A stretch of 64,000 nt of DNA from Sciurus carolinensis (GCF_902686445.1 NC_062219.1:113213160-113277159); one strand, 5' to 3'; shown: positions 11,769-21,428, numbered from the stretch's first letter. Notes: generated from the sequence alone by a model not told the origin. Made by a program: numbers and translations.

Positions 11769-11930
11769 GGGTCTTTCTTCTTAATCCATTCTGCCAGTCT
11801 ATGTCTTTTGATTGATGAGTTTATGCCATTAACGTTCAGGGTTATTATTGAGGTATGATTTGTATTCCCAGTCATTTGGCTTATTTTTGGTTTTTAAGTT
11901 GGCTCGGTTTCTCCTTTGAGTGGTTTTTCT

Positions 11931-12954
11931 CTAAGGTAGCTCCTCCCTTTGCTGACCTACAATGTTGTTTTTCATTTCCTCCTCATGGAATATTTTGTTG
12001 AGAACATTCTGTAGTGCAGGCTTTCTATTTGTAAATTCTTTTAACTTTTGTTTATCATGGAAGGATTTTATTTCATCTTCAAATCTGAAGGTAAGTTTTG
12101 CTGGGTATAGGATTCTTGGTTGGCAACCATGTTCTTTCAGAGCTTGAAATACGTTGTTCCAGGCCCTTCTAGCTTTTAGAGTCTGGGTTGAGAAGTCAGC
12201 TGCTATCCATATTGGTCTCCCCCTATATGTAATCTGATGCTTTTCTCTCATGGCCTTTAAAATCCTATCTTTAATTTGAATGTTAGGCATTTTCATTATA
12301 ATGTGCCTTGGTGTAGACCTGTTGTGATTTTGTGCCTTTGGTGTTCTGTAAGCCTCTTGTATTTGATTTTCCATTTCATTCTTCAGGCTTGGGAAATTTT
12401 CTGATATTATTTCATTGAATAGGTTGTTCATTCCTTTGGTTTGTATCTCTGTGCCTTCCTCAATCCCAATAATTCTTAAATTTGGTCTTTTCATGATGTC
12501 CCATAGTTCTTGGAGATTCTGTTCATGATTTCTTACCATCTTCTCTGTTTGGGCAACTTTATTTTCAAGATTAAATATTTTGTCTTCATTGTCTGAGGTT
12601 CTGTCTTCCAAGTAGTCTAGTCTTTTGGTGATGCTTTCCATTGAGTTTTTTATTTGATTTATTGTTTCCTTCATTTCAAGGATTTCCATTTTTTTTTTTT
12701 TTTTTGAGAATCTCTATCTCTTTGTTGAAATGCTCTTTTGCTTCCTGCACTTGCTCTTTCAGCTTATTGGTATTATCATTCATTGCCTGCATTTGCTCTC
12801 TTATCTCATCCTTTGCTTCACGAATCATCTTAATCATGTATAATCTGAAGTCCTTTTCTGACATTTCTTCTAACATACTGTCATTGGATTCTATTAATAT
12901 AGAATCTAGATTTGTTTGGATCATTTTCTTCCCTTGTTTTTTCATGTTGTTCAT
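11931..12954 (-). pseudogene. LINE-1 ORF1 (RNA-binding protein), frameshifted
   Basis: About 1,024 bp, near the usual 340 codons, starting MNNMKKQGKK at 12954. An N-terminal coiled-coil (12954-12500) leads into an RRM-like stretch with NLRIIGIEEG and a C-terminal domain containing the RRAWNNVFQALKEHG block. It binds LINE-1 RNA as a trimer in known families. The frame is broken inside an A run (plus-strand T run, about 12688-12707), where the first part ends in lysines and the second resumes at MEILEMKETI. Confidence 0.9.
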
Positions 12955-14160
12955 GTATCTTCCCCTCCAGCAGTGCAGATCTGGGGTATTGCAGATTTCC
13001 CCCTATAGGCTTATAGTGGCCCTATAGGTTTCCAAAACCCTTTCTTTAAGGGGAGATCAATATTAGCAGTGCCCAATTCAGACACTATGCAATCCTAGAC
13101 CAAAGAGCCCCTATGAGGACAATAACAAAATTGTCATAATAAACAGCATGAGTTTAAATATTATCTTCAGTAAAACAAACTGATTTGCAATAAGGTCTGC
13201 AGTTTCAAATGGAGGACAAAGAGGATGCAGAGGGATGTAGAATGTGGCTGTTAATGGGATAAAAAAGAATATACAGAAGTTCTAGATAATAGAAAGGGTG
13301 AGAGTGTAATCAAAAGAAATTGTATGTTAGCATGCAAAAAAGGGAGAAAGAGACTCTGAGGGAACAGGTAAACAAAAGGAAAAGAGAGCAAGAAAAGTAA
13401 AGAAATAAAAACTTAAATTTTTTCAATAAGGAGAAAAAAGAAAATCTACAGTATAAGTCATATAGTAATGAAATTTCCCAGTCTTCAGTAGCCTGATGCA
13501 TGAGAGGTACCTGACAATGAGCTTCAAACTTCCAGCAGGCATCTCAGGATGGGATTTGTCCCACCTAAATGTTGTTGCAATGGCTTCCAGGATTATCCAA
13601 GATGGCCACTCTGACTTCAAAATGTGTTGGCAAATGGGGAGCTGTAGCTCAGGGTGTGGCCATGGTCAGCAGGAGGTCCTGGAGGCGGGATGTGGTTGGT
13701 CAGGCAGGGGTCCTGGAGGTTGGGTGTGTTTGGTGTGGTTGTGGGATCCTGGAGGCTGGGTGCAATCAGTTGGTCTGGGGTCCCTGTGATAGGGTGCAGT
13801 CAGATGGTCTGGGGATCCTGGTGGGAGGGAGCAGTCAGTCGACGTGAAGACCCCAGAGGTAGGGAGTGATGGGTTGGGATGAGGGATCCTGAAGATGGGG
13901 CTCAGTCAGTCCAGCCAGGGGTCCTACGGGGCCTGGCTGTTGTCTCAAAATGGTGGCAGCCACGTGTAATCAAGCCTGCAGGTACTGTGACAGTGAACTT
14001 CCAGGCAAGAGCAGGCAGCTGGTGCTCCACTGGTGGTCGGCGATCAGTTTGCTGACTGTTGTGGGATGATCGGGAGGTGAACCTCATGCGTTGTGTGATG
14101 GATAGGTGTAAGGCAGGCGATGGACAGGCAAGAGGCAGGCAAATGGCGGATGATAGACGC
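12955..14160 (-). promoter_or_regulatory. LINE-1 5'UTR / promoter region
   Basis: Lies upstream (minus strand) of ORF1. The ORF1-proximal 80 bp are shared with the other LINE-1 5'UTR at 24240-24320 ('tattgcagatttcc' block). A 'cttcagtagcctga' block is also shared (13484 and 24323). Between them this copy has about 450 bp of A-rich sequence that the other lacks. The distal part is G-rich on the plus strand and holds a 35-bp tandem repeat. Promoter role is inferred from position. Confidence 0.7.
13670..13940 (-). repeat. 35-bp minisatellite in the LINE-1 5'UTR
   Basis: The core GG(T/A)(T)CCTGG recurs at 13675, 13709, 13744, 13779, 13813, 13848, 13884 and 13919: eight units spaced 34-36 bp. Units diverge in the second half, which tends to read 'gggtgcagtcagt'. 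Similar tandem monomers act as promoters in some rodent LINE-1 families, but function here is inference. Confidence 0.85.
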
Positions 14161-14866
14161 CTGACAGTGAGTAATCCTCCTATAAATATCTTGAGCTTTG
14201 TTCTGGGACACAGTTAGGTTACTTGGTAACAGTTTGATCCTTTCAAGCTTTTAAAAAAAATTTTCAGCTTCTTGAGGTGGAACCCAAATAGACCTTATTA
14301 AAGGGCTGATTTTTTCCCACAGTACCCTTCCATTTCCTGTAGTACCCTTCCGTTTACTCAATGGCCCATAAATCCCAAGGTTTCCACTCTTCCAAACGGG
14401 AACACAACTACTCTAGCCTCACACCATCTCTCTGAATTGCGCTGTTCTTTCCTTTACTTGGGAACTTTCCTCATACTCAGGTACTGACAAGTAATACCTG
14501 AAGATTCAAGGGGCATCCTCTGCAAATTGCTGTATTACTCCATGTGCAACTCTCTCCTCTCTAGTCTGTGACTGCAAAATCCAGTTGCTTTGGCTTCCAG
14601 GGCCTGCCAGATCTAACTCTTCAACACAGGGAGACCACGGATCTGCCTGAGCTCCCCTCCCTCTGCTACAGACTGGAATAGCTCTCTCTAGGACTCACCT
14701 CCTTTATTTTTCTCTCTTAGAGATTACTGTCTTGTGCTATGTGATGGTCAAGGTGTGAAAAACCATTACTTCAAATATTTTGTCCAGATTTTTAATTGTT
14801 TCAAATGAGAGGGTAATTTCAATCCTGTCAATCCATCCCGGCAGGAAGCTGAAGTCTACTTTATTT
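14161..14866 (-). mobile_element. Old LINE-1 5'UTR fragment
   Basis: Minus-strand remnant resembling the 5'UTR of ancient mammalian L1M elements: 'tataaatatcttgagctttg', 'gtaacagtttgatcctttc', 'attcaaggggcatcctctgc' and, at the right, the block around 'gagggtaatttcaatcc' near the element start. Much more diverged than the LINE-1 on its left, which probably inserted into it. Confidence 0.6.
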
Positions 14867-15304
14867 CTAGTAGTGCTTTTTGCCTTGATATCTACTTTAG
14901 TCTGATATTAATATTATAACACCAGTTGTCTTTTGATTGATTTTTGCCTGGTATATAGATTCCTATCCTTTTCCTTTGCACCTTCTTGTTTCATTGTTTC
15001 AGGCATGTCTCTTTAAGAGACAAGAGACAAGAGGAAGCACAAGAACTGGATTTTGTTTTATCATCTAGTTGAAGAATCTTTGTCTACTAACAGGTGAGTT
15101 ACTATTTTTAATTTATTGGGATTAGCAATTCATTTGTATCAATTTCTCTTTCTCTTTTTGTGCTTTTATCTGTACCATACTTTGTTCTTTTTTTACTTTC
15201 TATTAATGAGGTTTTACTTATGCCTCCCTTTTTATTTCTACTGGTTTATAAGTTGTATCTTTTATATTTTTCTTAAGAATTATTTTTAGAATTTTAACAT
15301 GAAT

Positions 15305-15677
15305 TCTTTTTTTTTTTTCTCTCTTGGTCCTGGAGATTGAACCCAAGGCCTCACACATTCACACATGCCAGGTAAGTGCTCTACCACTGAGCTATATCCC
15401 ATCCCCCCCCCTTTTTTTTTAAATTTTTTCAGTTGTTGATGAACTTTTATTTTATTAATTTATTTATCTACAGTGCTGAGAATTGAACCCAGTGCCCCAC
15501 ACATGCTAGGCAAACACTCCACCACTGAGCCACAACCCCAGCCCTCCCATCCCTTTTTATTTTGTTTTGAAACAGGGTCTCCCTAAGTTGCCCAGGCTGA
15601 CCTTGAACTTACAATCCTCCTGGCTCAATCTCTGGAGTGGCTGGCATCACAGGTGTTCTCTACCACCCCTGGCTTAA
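15305..15677 (-). mobile_element. B1-dID SINE split by a tailed ID
   Basis: ID-like half at 15305-15405 and B1 half at 15546-15677, both minus strand, separated by a separate tailed ID element in the same orientation. Confidence 0.8.
15410..15545 (-). mobile_element. Tailed ID SINE inside a B1-dID linker
   Basis: Complement of the ID body ending ccacaaccccagccc, preceded by the long AT-rich extension typical of the tailed subfamily (tcagttgttgatgaac... ttattttattaat). Sits in the A/T linker of the surrounding B1-dID. Confidence 0.85.
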
Positions 15678-15852
15678 TATGCATTCTTGACATAACAAAA
15701 TATGAAATCATCTGATATTACTGTCCTTCTTAAAAACCTTAAAAGGATTTAATTTCTCCCATTTCCCATGCTTCTTTCCCATATTACACATTACTATTTC
15801 CTAAAGTGTATTTATTTCTAACTTGTTTTTTGGCATTCCCACACAGAGTAGC

Positions 15853-16062
15853 AAATTTTTTTTGTTACCGGGGATTGAACTCAGGGACACTCAACCTCTG
15901 AAGCACATCCCCAGCCCTATTTTCTATTTTATTTAGAGACAGGGTCTCACTGAGTTGCTTAGTGCCTTGCTTTTGCTGAGCCTGGCTTTGAACTCATGAT
16001 CCTCCTGCTTCAGTCTCTGGAATTGGTGGGATTACAGGTGTGCACCACTATACCCGGCCAGA
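15853..16062 (-). mobile_element. B1-dID dimeric SINE
   Basis: Minus strand; ID half with 'ggggattgaactcaggg', linker 'ctattttctattttattta', then B1 half from 'gagacagggtctcactgag' to 'ctatacccggcc'. Inserted in the old LINE-1. Confidence 0.9.
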
Positions 16063-16525
16063 TTAGCAATTTTAATAGTCAACATTTATTAGGACTTAGA
16101 TTACCAACCAACTCATTTGCTCACCATTGCTTCTTTTATCCAACTCCTTCAACCACTATCTTACTGATGAAAATCCCTAGTTCTTTCACTGATGATCAGT
16201 AAGAAGGGCATGTTCTTGGTCTTTTGTCTGAAAATGTCTTTATTTTATTTTATGCTCAGTCCAGAAACATGATGTAGCTGAATATAGAATTCCGACAATA
16301 ACTCACACCCCCATACATTGAGGATATTGTTTTATTTTCTTCTAGCACTTATTATGGTTGATGCAAAGTCTGTCTTCTGTAATTATTTGTTCTTTTGTAG
16401 ACAATCGGTCTTTCCAATGTGGTTTGGATTTGTCTTTTTGCATTATTCTACAAGTGTGATGATGTGTGTAGGTATGGATTTGTATTTATGTATTCTCTTC
16501 ATGACTTAATTTACTACTTCAGTTG

Positions 16526-17027
16526 AAAGATTCATTAATGGTAGATGCTGTCCTGCACTACCCAAATCCTTCTATGGAACTGAAGAACCCATTTCCTCAG
16601 GTGCTGGGAGCTGGAACAGCTTCCAGAAGATCATGCTTAGAAGTCAGTCCTTTCTGGAAATTACCCTGAGCCAGACAATGCTGCTTGGTTCACAAGGTCA
16701 CAGTCCTTTCTGAGGACAGCCTGCATCCCAGACTCCTGCTCAGTCCTGCTTTCATCTCTTCTGCAGATGTGGATCCCAAGAGCACTTTCTAGTAAACCCC
16801 CTGCTTGCTAATTTCTGCCTCAGTCTACTTCCCAGGCAAACCTGCAAAACTCATGTCTTTCTAAATTTGATTATAGAATATTCTTACATGCTTTCTATTA
16901 AATATTGTCTTAATAACTCTTTTTAAAATGTCCATGCCTTTATTCCTTTGAATTTGGTAAATTTATCTTTATCTGGATCTAGTTTTATGTAACCCATCTG
17001 TTGATCTTTTTTATAAAACAAAAATAA
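16526..17027. other. No gene recognised
   Basis: No coding or repeat signal that I can name. The AT-rich end (16860-17027) may be more old LINE-1. Confidence 0.3.
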
Positions 17028-17404
17028 CTTTTTTTTTTTTAATCAGTACAGAAGATTGAACCTTGCATATGGTAGGTAGCCACTTTGCCACTGAGCTACA
17101 TCCCTAGCCTCTCACTTTTTTATAGACACAGTACCTTTTGCAAAAATTTTTTTAGTTGTAGATGAACTATTTATTTATTCATTTATTTTTATGTGGTGCT
17201 GAGGATCAAACCCAGTGCCTCACATATACTAGGCAAGTGCTTTACCACTGCACTACAACCCCTACCCAACCCTTTTTTAAAAAGTTTATTTTGAATAGGG
17301 TCTTGCCAAGTTGCTGAGACTGACCTCAAACTTGCAATCTTCCTGCCTCAGTGGGAGGTTACAGATGTGCTGAGGTTACAGATGTGCACCACCATGCCTG
17401 GCTC
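17028..17404 (-). mobile_element. B1-dID SINE split by a tailed ID
   Basis: ID-like half 17028-17112, B1 half 17280-17404 with a short internal duplication ('gaggttacagatgtgc' occurs twice, around 17356 and 17373). The tailed ID lies between them. Confidence 0.75.
17145..17266 (-). mobile_element. Tailed ID SINE
   Basis: Extension 'ttttagttgtagatgaac' and ATTT-repeats, then 'ggtgctgaggatcaaaccc' to 'cactacaacccctaccc'. Same orientation as the surrounding B1-dID, in its linker. Confidence 0.85.
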
Positions 17405-17835
17405 CTCTTTATTGAGTTTTACACCTTAATAACTTCCTTCATTGGGCTTTGAAGATACCATTCCCATCTGGTTTTCTTTCTGTATTTCTGGTTGCTCTGT
17501 TTCAGTCTCATTCACTGGTTCCTCTTTGTCTTCCTTCTCAGTGGTGAAGTCCCCAGGGCTCCATCCTGGAACCTCTTCTCTTTTTCACAATCTAAACCAC
17601 TTTGCAGATGAAATCATGGGTCTTGTGACTTTAGATGCCATGGATATGCATATAACTTCTGAATTTATGTCTCAATCCTAGACTTCTCCCCTAACTCCTG
17701 ACCCAGGTGGCCATGGACATCTCTACTCAGAAGTTTGAAAACTGAGATCCTGATCTTTATTCCCAAATTGTGTAGTTTTTCCTATCTCATTTAATGGCAA
17801 CTATCATTACAGATGTTTAGTGTAAAAAACCTTGG

Positions 17836-18026
17836 AGGTGCTAGGCATGGTGGTACATAACTGTAATACCAGCATCTTGGGAGACTGAGGTGGGAGAATT
17901 GCAAGTTTGAAGCCAGTTTAATCAATTTAACAAGACCCTGTCAAAAAATAAGAAGGACTAGGGATGTAGCTCAGTGTTAACACATCCTGAGTTTAATCCC
18001 CAGTACCAACTAACCAAACAACCAGT
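17836..18026 (+). mobile_element. B1-dID dimeric SINE
   Basis: B1 half 'gctaggcatggtggtac', linker 'aaaaaataagaa', ID half 'gatgtagctcag', box B 'gagtttaatcc'. Diverged. Inserted in the LINE-2 remnant. Confidence 0.85.
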
Positions 18027-18621
18027 AGGACCCCCTTGAAGTCATTCTTAACTCTTCTTTGTCTCACACTGTAAATATTACAAATCCCATAGGTTCTACC
18101 TAAAAATGGATCCAGAATTTGACTATTTCTTACAAACCTTATCTCTGTTGTTCTGGTCCAGGTCACCATCATTTCTTGCCTGGATTATTGCAATGGTCTC
18201 CTGACTAGTCTGCCTATATTTTATTTTCAACCTAGCAGTCAGAGTGATCTTGTTAAAAATTTAGATCCTTATCTCCCTTTGGGCAGAACCCGCAGGTGGC
18301 TCCCTTGTCCCTTGAAGCAAAAAAAAGGTCTTTAGTACACTCTGCAAGTCTTCTGTATGACCCAGCCCCCTATCTCCTCTTGGACTCAGCTCTCCTCTCT
18401 CTCCCTTTTTCTCGCCACTGCCATCTATATGGCAAGAAAGACTCCTTGTTCTTACTTAAAAGCACTAGGCATATTCCCTCCTCGGGGCTTTGCTTTGGCT
18501 GTGTCCTCTGCCCAGAAAGTTCTTCCCTATATACCCATATAGCTTACTCTCTCACTTCTTCAGGACTTGAATAAAATTCAGTTTATCAGTGTGTTTTATC
18601 AGATACCCTAACTGAAATTTC

Positions 18622-18740
18622 AGGGGCTGGGATGTAGCTCTATGGTAGAGTGCATGCCTAGCACGCATAAGACCTTGGGTTTGATCCCAGCACTGCAAAA
18701 ATAATACAAAATGAACTAAAATGTAATGAAATAAAACAAA
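18622..18740 (+). mobile_element. ID SINE
   Basis: Plus strand; 'ggggctgggatgtagctc', box B 'gggtttgatccc', irregular A-rich tail. Inserted in the LINE-2 remnant. Confidence 0.85.
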
Positions 18741-18997
18741 AATAACTCAACCAGCCTTTCTTTGTGTTTCATATTCCCCTTTCATACTTTATTTTTTCTC
18801 CTTATCTCTCATCCCAACGTGATATACTATATACTTATTATCTATCTTCATTAAAAGGTAAACTCTACCAGGGTGAGGATTTTTATCTAGTTTGTTCACA
18901 GAGCTTATGTGTGTCTGGCACATAAAATGGGTTCAATCAATATTTGATGAAAGAATGAACAAATATTTTTCATTTCTAGTAGTTTGATTTTGTACTT

Positions 18998-19122
18998 CAT
19001 AAAATTTTTTTAGTTGTTGATGGACCTTTATTTTATTTATTTACATGTGGTGCTGAGAATTTAACCCAGTGTCTCACACATGCTAGACAAGTGCTGTACA
19101 ACTGAGCTACAACCCCAGGCCC
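18998..19122 (-). mobile_element. Tailed ID SINE
   Basis: Minus strand; extension 'ttagttgttgatggacc', ATTT repeats, 'ggtgctgagaatttaaccc' to 'ctacaaccccaggccc'. Confidence 0.88.
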
Positions 19123-19151
19123 TTCTTGTCTTATTTAATAGCATCCTGTTG

Positions 19152-19385
19152 CTTTTAATTGCTAGTGTTTTGTAGCATGTGTCCTGACACTAGACTACTT
19201 GAGTTCAAAACCCAACTCTGCCACTCTAATAGCTACATGACCATTAGACAAATTTCCTAACACTCATCTTTAAAAGGGAGAAAGCAATAGGACCTACTTC
19301 ACAGGGATTTTGTGAAGATTGAATAAGTTAATATTTTGTGAAGTCTTTAGTATAGCGTCATGTGTTACCTATGTTTATAATTATG
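19152..19385 (+). mobile_element. MIR SINE (old)
   Basis: Plus strand, diverged: 'actctgccactctaatagctacatgacc' region (19215), 'aggacctacttcacagggattttgtgaagatt' region and 'agtatagcgtcatgtg' at the end follow the MIR order. Confidence 0.7.
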
Positions 19386-20333
19386 AACGTTTTTTCTTTG
19401 TTCATTTAAAATCTAATTCTAATATTTTCCAGGTTCTCTACTATTTTGACTTCTGAGGAAGTGCCAATTTTTCTGTTCCTTGCATGTGATAACTGTCTAG
19501 TGAGAAAGCCTAATCAGTCACAGAGCACCAGGAGCAAGTGTGTAGTCTAACCAAATCAGAGCCATTGACTCAATGCAGCAAGAGAGGGCACCCAGGGAAA
19601 CTGTGTAATGTCACTCCAAAGAGGAAAGACAGCGTCCTCTTTTGTAAGATTCAGGTTCTGCTGAAGGATTCTGAGGATGGTAAAGGGAAGTGGGCACCAA
19701 TTGCTAATGCTGGGATGAGAGTATCTGGGATTAACTAGGCATAGGTGCTATCAGGAGGCAATGATGACTGTTAACATGTGGGTACCCCAGCAATAGATGG
19801 AAATGGCAATTTGACTGGAGGGTTTGGTAGGAAGGAAGTAGCCCCTCAAATGTGATTAGGGGATGTCTTTATGGTATTTACCAGGGCTGCCTGACTTTGG
19901 GAGAAGCAGTGTTCCTGTGAACTTAGCAACTGGCTTTATCAGTGTCTGCCCTTCTAGCCTGACTTGACAGGGATGGGTTTTATTTTTTGCTTCATTTTGG
20001 ATTCCCCCCTCAGGTCAAACTGATTTTCATACATTAAATCTCAGACAGGATTCCACTCTCTTTGGCATGGTAGGATATTCGTCATTTTGTTACTGTGAAC
20101 TTGTCCTCAAGCAAGGGGTTATTTCTTCTGTGGGGGTCCCCAAAGCTCAGGATGGTAACATATTCTCCGTGAAGAATGCACATAATTGCTCCTGACAGAA
20201 TGCTGTGTCTCAGTGACTTCCAGTCTGTGTACATGGCATAGGCACTGGGTTTAGATTTCTTGTGGGGGACATTTTTCCCTCCTTAGGCAAATGGTGAGCT
20301 TCTTGATCAAGTCCTGTGTACAATTTTTCTGTC
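19386..20333. other. No gene or repeat recognised
   Basis: Unique-looking sequence up to the target duplication of the solo LTR. No exon candidate. Confidence 0.35.
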
Positions 20334-20409
20334 CCCATTTGACGCCGTCCAGCGGAGTCAATTTGGCCCGGGGGACAAAAGAGTAGCGAGGCTCTTGACT
20401 TCGGAACGG

Positions 20410-20415
20410 TTTATT
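20410..20415 (-). terminator. Poly(A) signal of solo LTR
   Basis: AATAAA on the minus strand (TTTATT on the plus strand), about 70 bp before the LTR end, the usual place at the R/U5 side. Confidence 0.65.
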
Positions 20416-20443
20416 GATGAATCAGGAAACCCGGGAACTGAAA

Positions 20444-20497
20444 CCCCAAACCCCAAACCTCCAACCTCCAACCTCCAACCTCCAACCTCCAACCTCT
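20444..20497 (-). repeat. (TTGGAGG)n / GGGGTTT tandem repeat in the LTR
   Basis: On the plus strand two CCCCAAA units lead into five or more CCTCCAA units, followed by an A run. It lies between the TATA box and the poly(A) signal, so it would be in the transcribed R region. Confidence 0.9.
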
Positions 20498-20539
20498 AAA
20501 AAAAAAAGAAAAAAACCCTCTGGTGCTCGACGAGAGCCG

Positions 20540-20549
20540 ACTTATATCC
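20540..20549 (-). promoter_or_regulatory. TATA box of solo LTR
   Basis: Minus-strand GGGATATAAG followed after about 25 bp by 'ctctcgtcgagcacc', a plausible start region. Position relative to the AATAAA fits a U3-R-U5 layout. Activity is not known. Confidence 0.6.
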
Positions 20550-21018
20550 CCTCCAGGAGGCAAAGGGTAGGGCTGATGCCAATTATGCAAAGATTAGTCG
20601 AGAACTAGCTGCCCAATCATGGTAAAGGTCAAGATGAGTAGGCACGAGCAGGAGCACCTGTGCACACGTTGTGTGCGTGGACTTAATTGGATACGGCCAA
20701 TGACAAATCACCTGGGTGTGCTTATGCCAATCAACCTCCTCACCGCCTATGTCATCAAAGCAACCTCTGGCTGGCTGCCAAGCACCATCCCAGCGCCGTC
20801 TGCACGGCATAGCCCCCAACACCCATTTAAAAGGGAAGCATTCTTCAAGGCCTTGGATTTTATGTAGAAAGTGTGATCATAGCTCACCATCTTCCTTCTG
20901 TCCCCTCATTGGCATTAACCCCTGTCCCTAATACCAGACGCAAATTCTTATGGGTCACTATGACATCAATTCGGTTAGCTGTTTCTGCCTTTGATGGCTG
21001 TCTTCATTCCTAGATGCT

Positions 21019-21428
21019 ATGGTTTGTGTGGTTTGCATGTGTTCATGAGCTCAAAGTTTGGTTCCCAGAATTGTGTTGGGACTTACAAGCAAGGTAATTA
21101 GGTTGTGGGGGCATCTCCCTTGGAAGAGATTAATGTAGTTCTTTCAGGGCTCTGATCAACTCTTTAACAGTAGGTTATTATAAAATGAGTGAACCTGGCT
21201 CCTGAAACTCCCTGGCTACCTGTCCCATGTGATTTTTCCCACTTGCATGTGCTTCTACCATGAAGCCATCTGCCATGTTGTGACACAGCTAAGGGGGCTT
21301 TCACCAGAGGACAGACAGATGGGGATATCCAACCTGGAACTTTCAGGCTTCAAAACTGTGGGCTACATAAACATCTTTTTAAATACACTATCCAGCCTCA
21401 TGTTAGCAACAGTACGTGGATTTATTTG
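21019..21428 (+). mobile_element. MaLR-like LTR (old)
   Basis: Landmarks in order: 'tatggtttgtgtgg' start, 'cccagaattgtgttgggac', 'attaggttgtgggggcatc', 'tgccatgttgtgacacagc', 'catcttttt' end with 'tagcaacagtacg'. Resembles the THE1/MST/ORR1 side of the MaLRs more than MLT1. No internal region. Confidence 0.5.

Larger units (their letters stand above)
7508..11875 (-). pseudogene. LINE-1 ORF2 (endonuclease-reverse transcriptase), disrupted
   Basis: Starts at the ATG at 11875 (MTGNTNH...) and would stop at the TGA at 7508-7510. It makes the DNA nick and copies LINE-1 RNA into the target. Visible parts: endonuclease N-terminus (11770-11875), the nested insertion, more endonuclease with its SDH motif (10517-11200), reverse transcriptase fingers and palm (9539-10402), the FADD active-site motif within 9097-9534, and a C-terminal C-X3-C-X7-H-X4-C cysteine motif within 7865-8065. 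Removing the nested LINE-1 plus its duplication (433 bp) and the ID plus its duplication (106 bp) leaves 3,829 bp, about 1,276 codons, the usual ORF2 length. That is not a multiple of three, consistent with the visible frame breaks (for example near 9590, at a T run). Confidence 0.9.
7266..14160 (-). mobile_element. Near full-length LINE-1, interrupted twice
   Basis: Minus-strand LINE-1 in the order 3'UTR (7266-7507), ORF2 (7508-11875), a 55-bp inter-ORF gap, ORF1 (11931-12954) and 5'UTR (12955 to about 14160). Without the two later insertions it is about 6.3 kb, a normal full length. Insertions are an ID SINE (8979-9076) and a 5'-truncated LINE-1 (11350-11768). The A-tail at the left end is weak and mixed with T/A. 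Both ORFs carry frameshifts, so this copy cannot move on its own. The 5' end is placed near 14160 because much older LINE-1 sequence resumes there. I could not find its target duplication. Confidence 0.9.
14867..16525 (-). mobile_element. Old LINE-1 (ORF2 endonuclease to ORF1), SINE-interrupted
   Basis: Minus strand. Blocks typical of old L1 ORF2 around 14880-15300 ('ttgccttgatatctacttt', 'gtcttttgattgatttttgcctggtatat') are followed, after SINEs, by inter-ORF and ORF1 C-terminal landmarks at 16225-16300 ('ttgtctgaaaatgtctttatt', 'tgaatatagaattc'). Many stops. Interrupted at 15305-15676 and 15853-16061. Confidence 0.7.
17430..18965 (+). mobile_element. LINE-2 remnant, SINE-interrupted
   Basis: Plus strand. 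The block 'tccccagggctccatcctgg' at 17550 corresponds to the CR1/L2-clade reverse-transcriptase motif (GVPQGSVLGP-type), now out of frame. It continues through 'tgcctggattattgcaatggtctcctgac' parts at 18178-18210, 'agtgatcttgtt', 'ggggctttgctttggctgtg', and ends with the L2 3' signature 'ctggcacataaaatgggttc' and 'tgatgaaagaatgaac' at 18965. Interrupted by a B1-dID (17836-18025) and an ID (18622-18740). Confidence 0.8.
20340..20821 (-). mobile_element. Solo LTR, class II (ERVK/IAP-like)
   Basis: 482 bp, TG...CA ends, flanked by a 6-bp duplication CCCATT (20334-20339 and 20822-20827), the size used by class II retroviruses. On the minus strand it begins TGTTGGGGGC, as IAP-type LTRs do, and has a TATA box (GGATATAAG, 20541-20549), then a G-rich tandem repeat, then AATAAA (20410-20415). 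No primer-binding site or gag/pol follows on either side, so internal sequence was lost by LTR-LTR recombination. The family assignment is by resemblance. Confidence 0.88.

Noticed and set aside
20340..20821. Host promoter or CpG exon
   Set aside because: All features (TG...CA ends, 6-bp duplication, TATA, AATAAA) are explained by a solo LTR.
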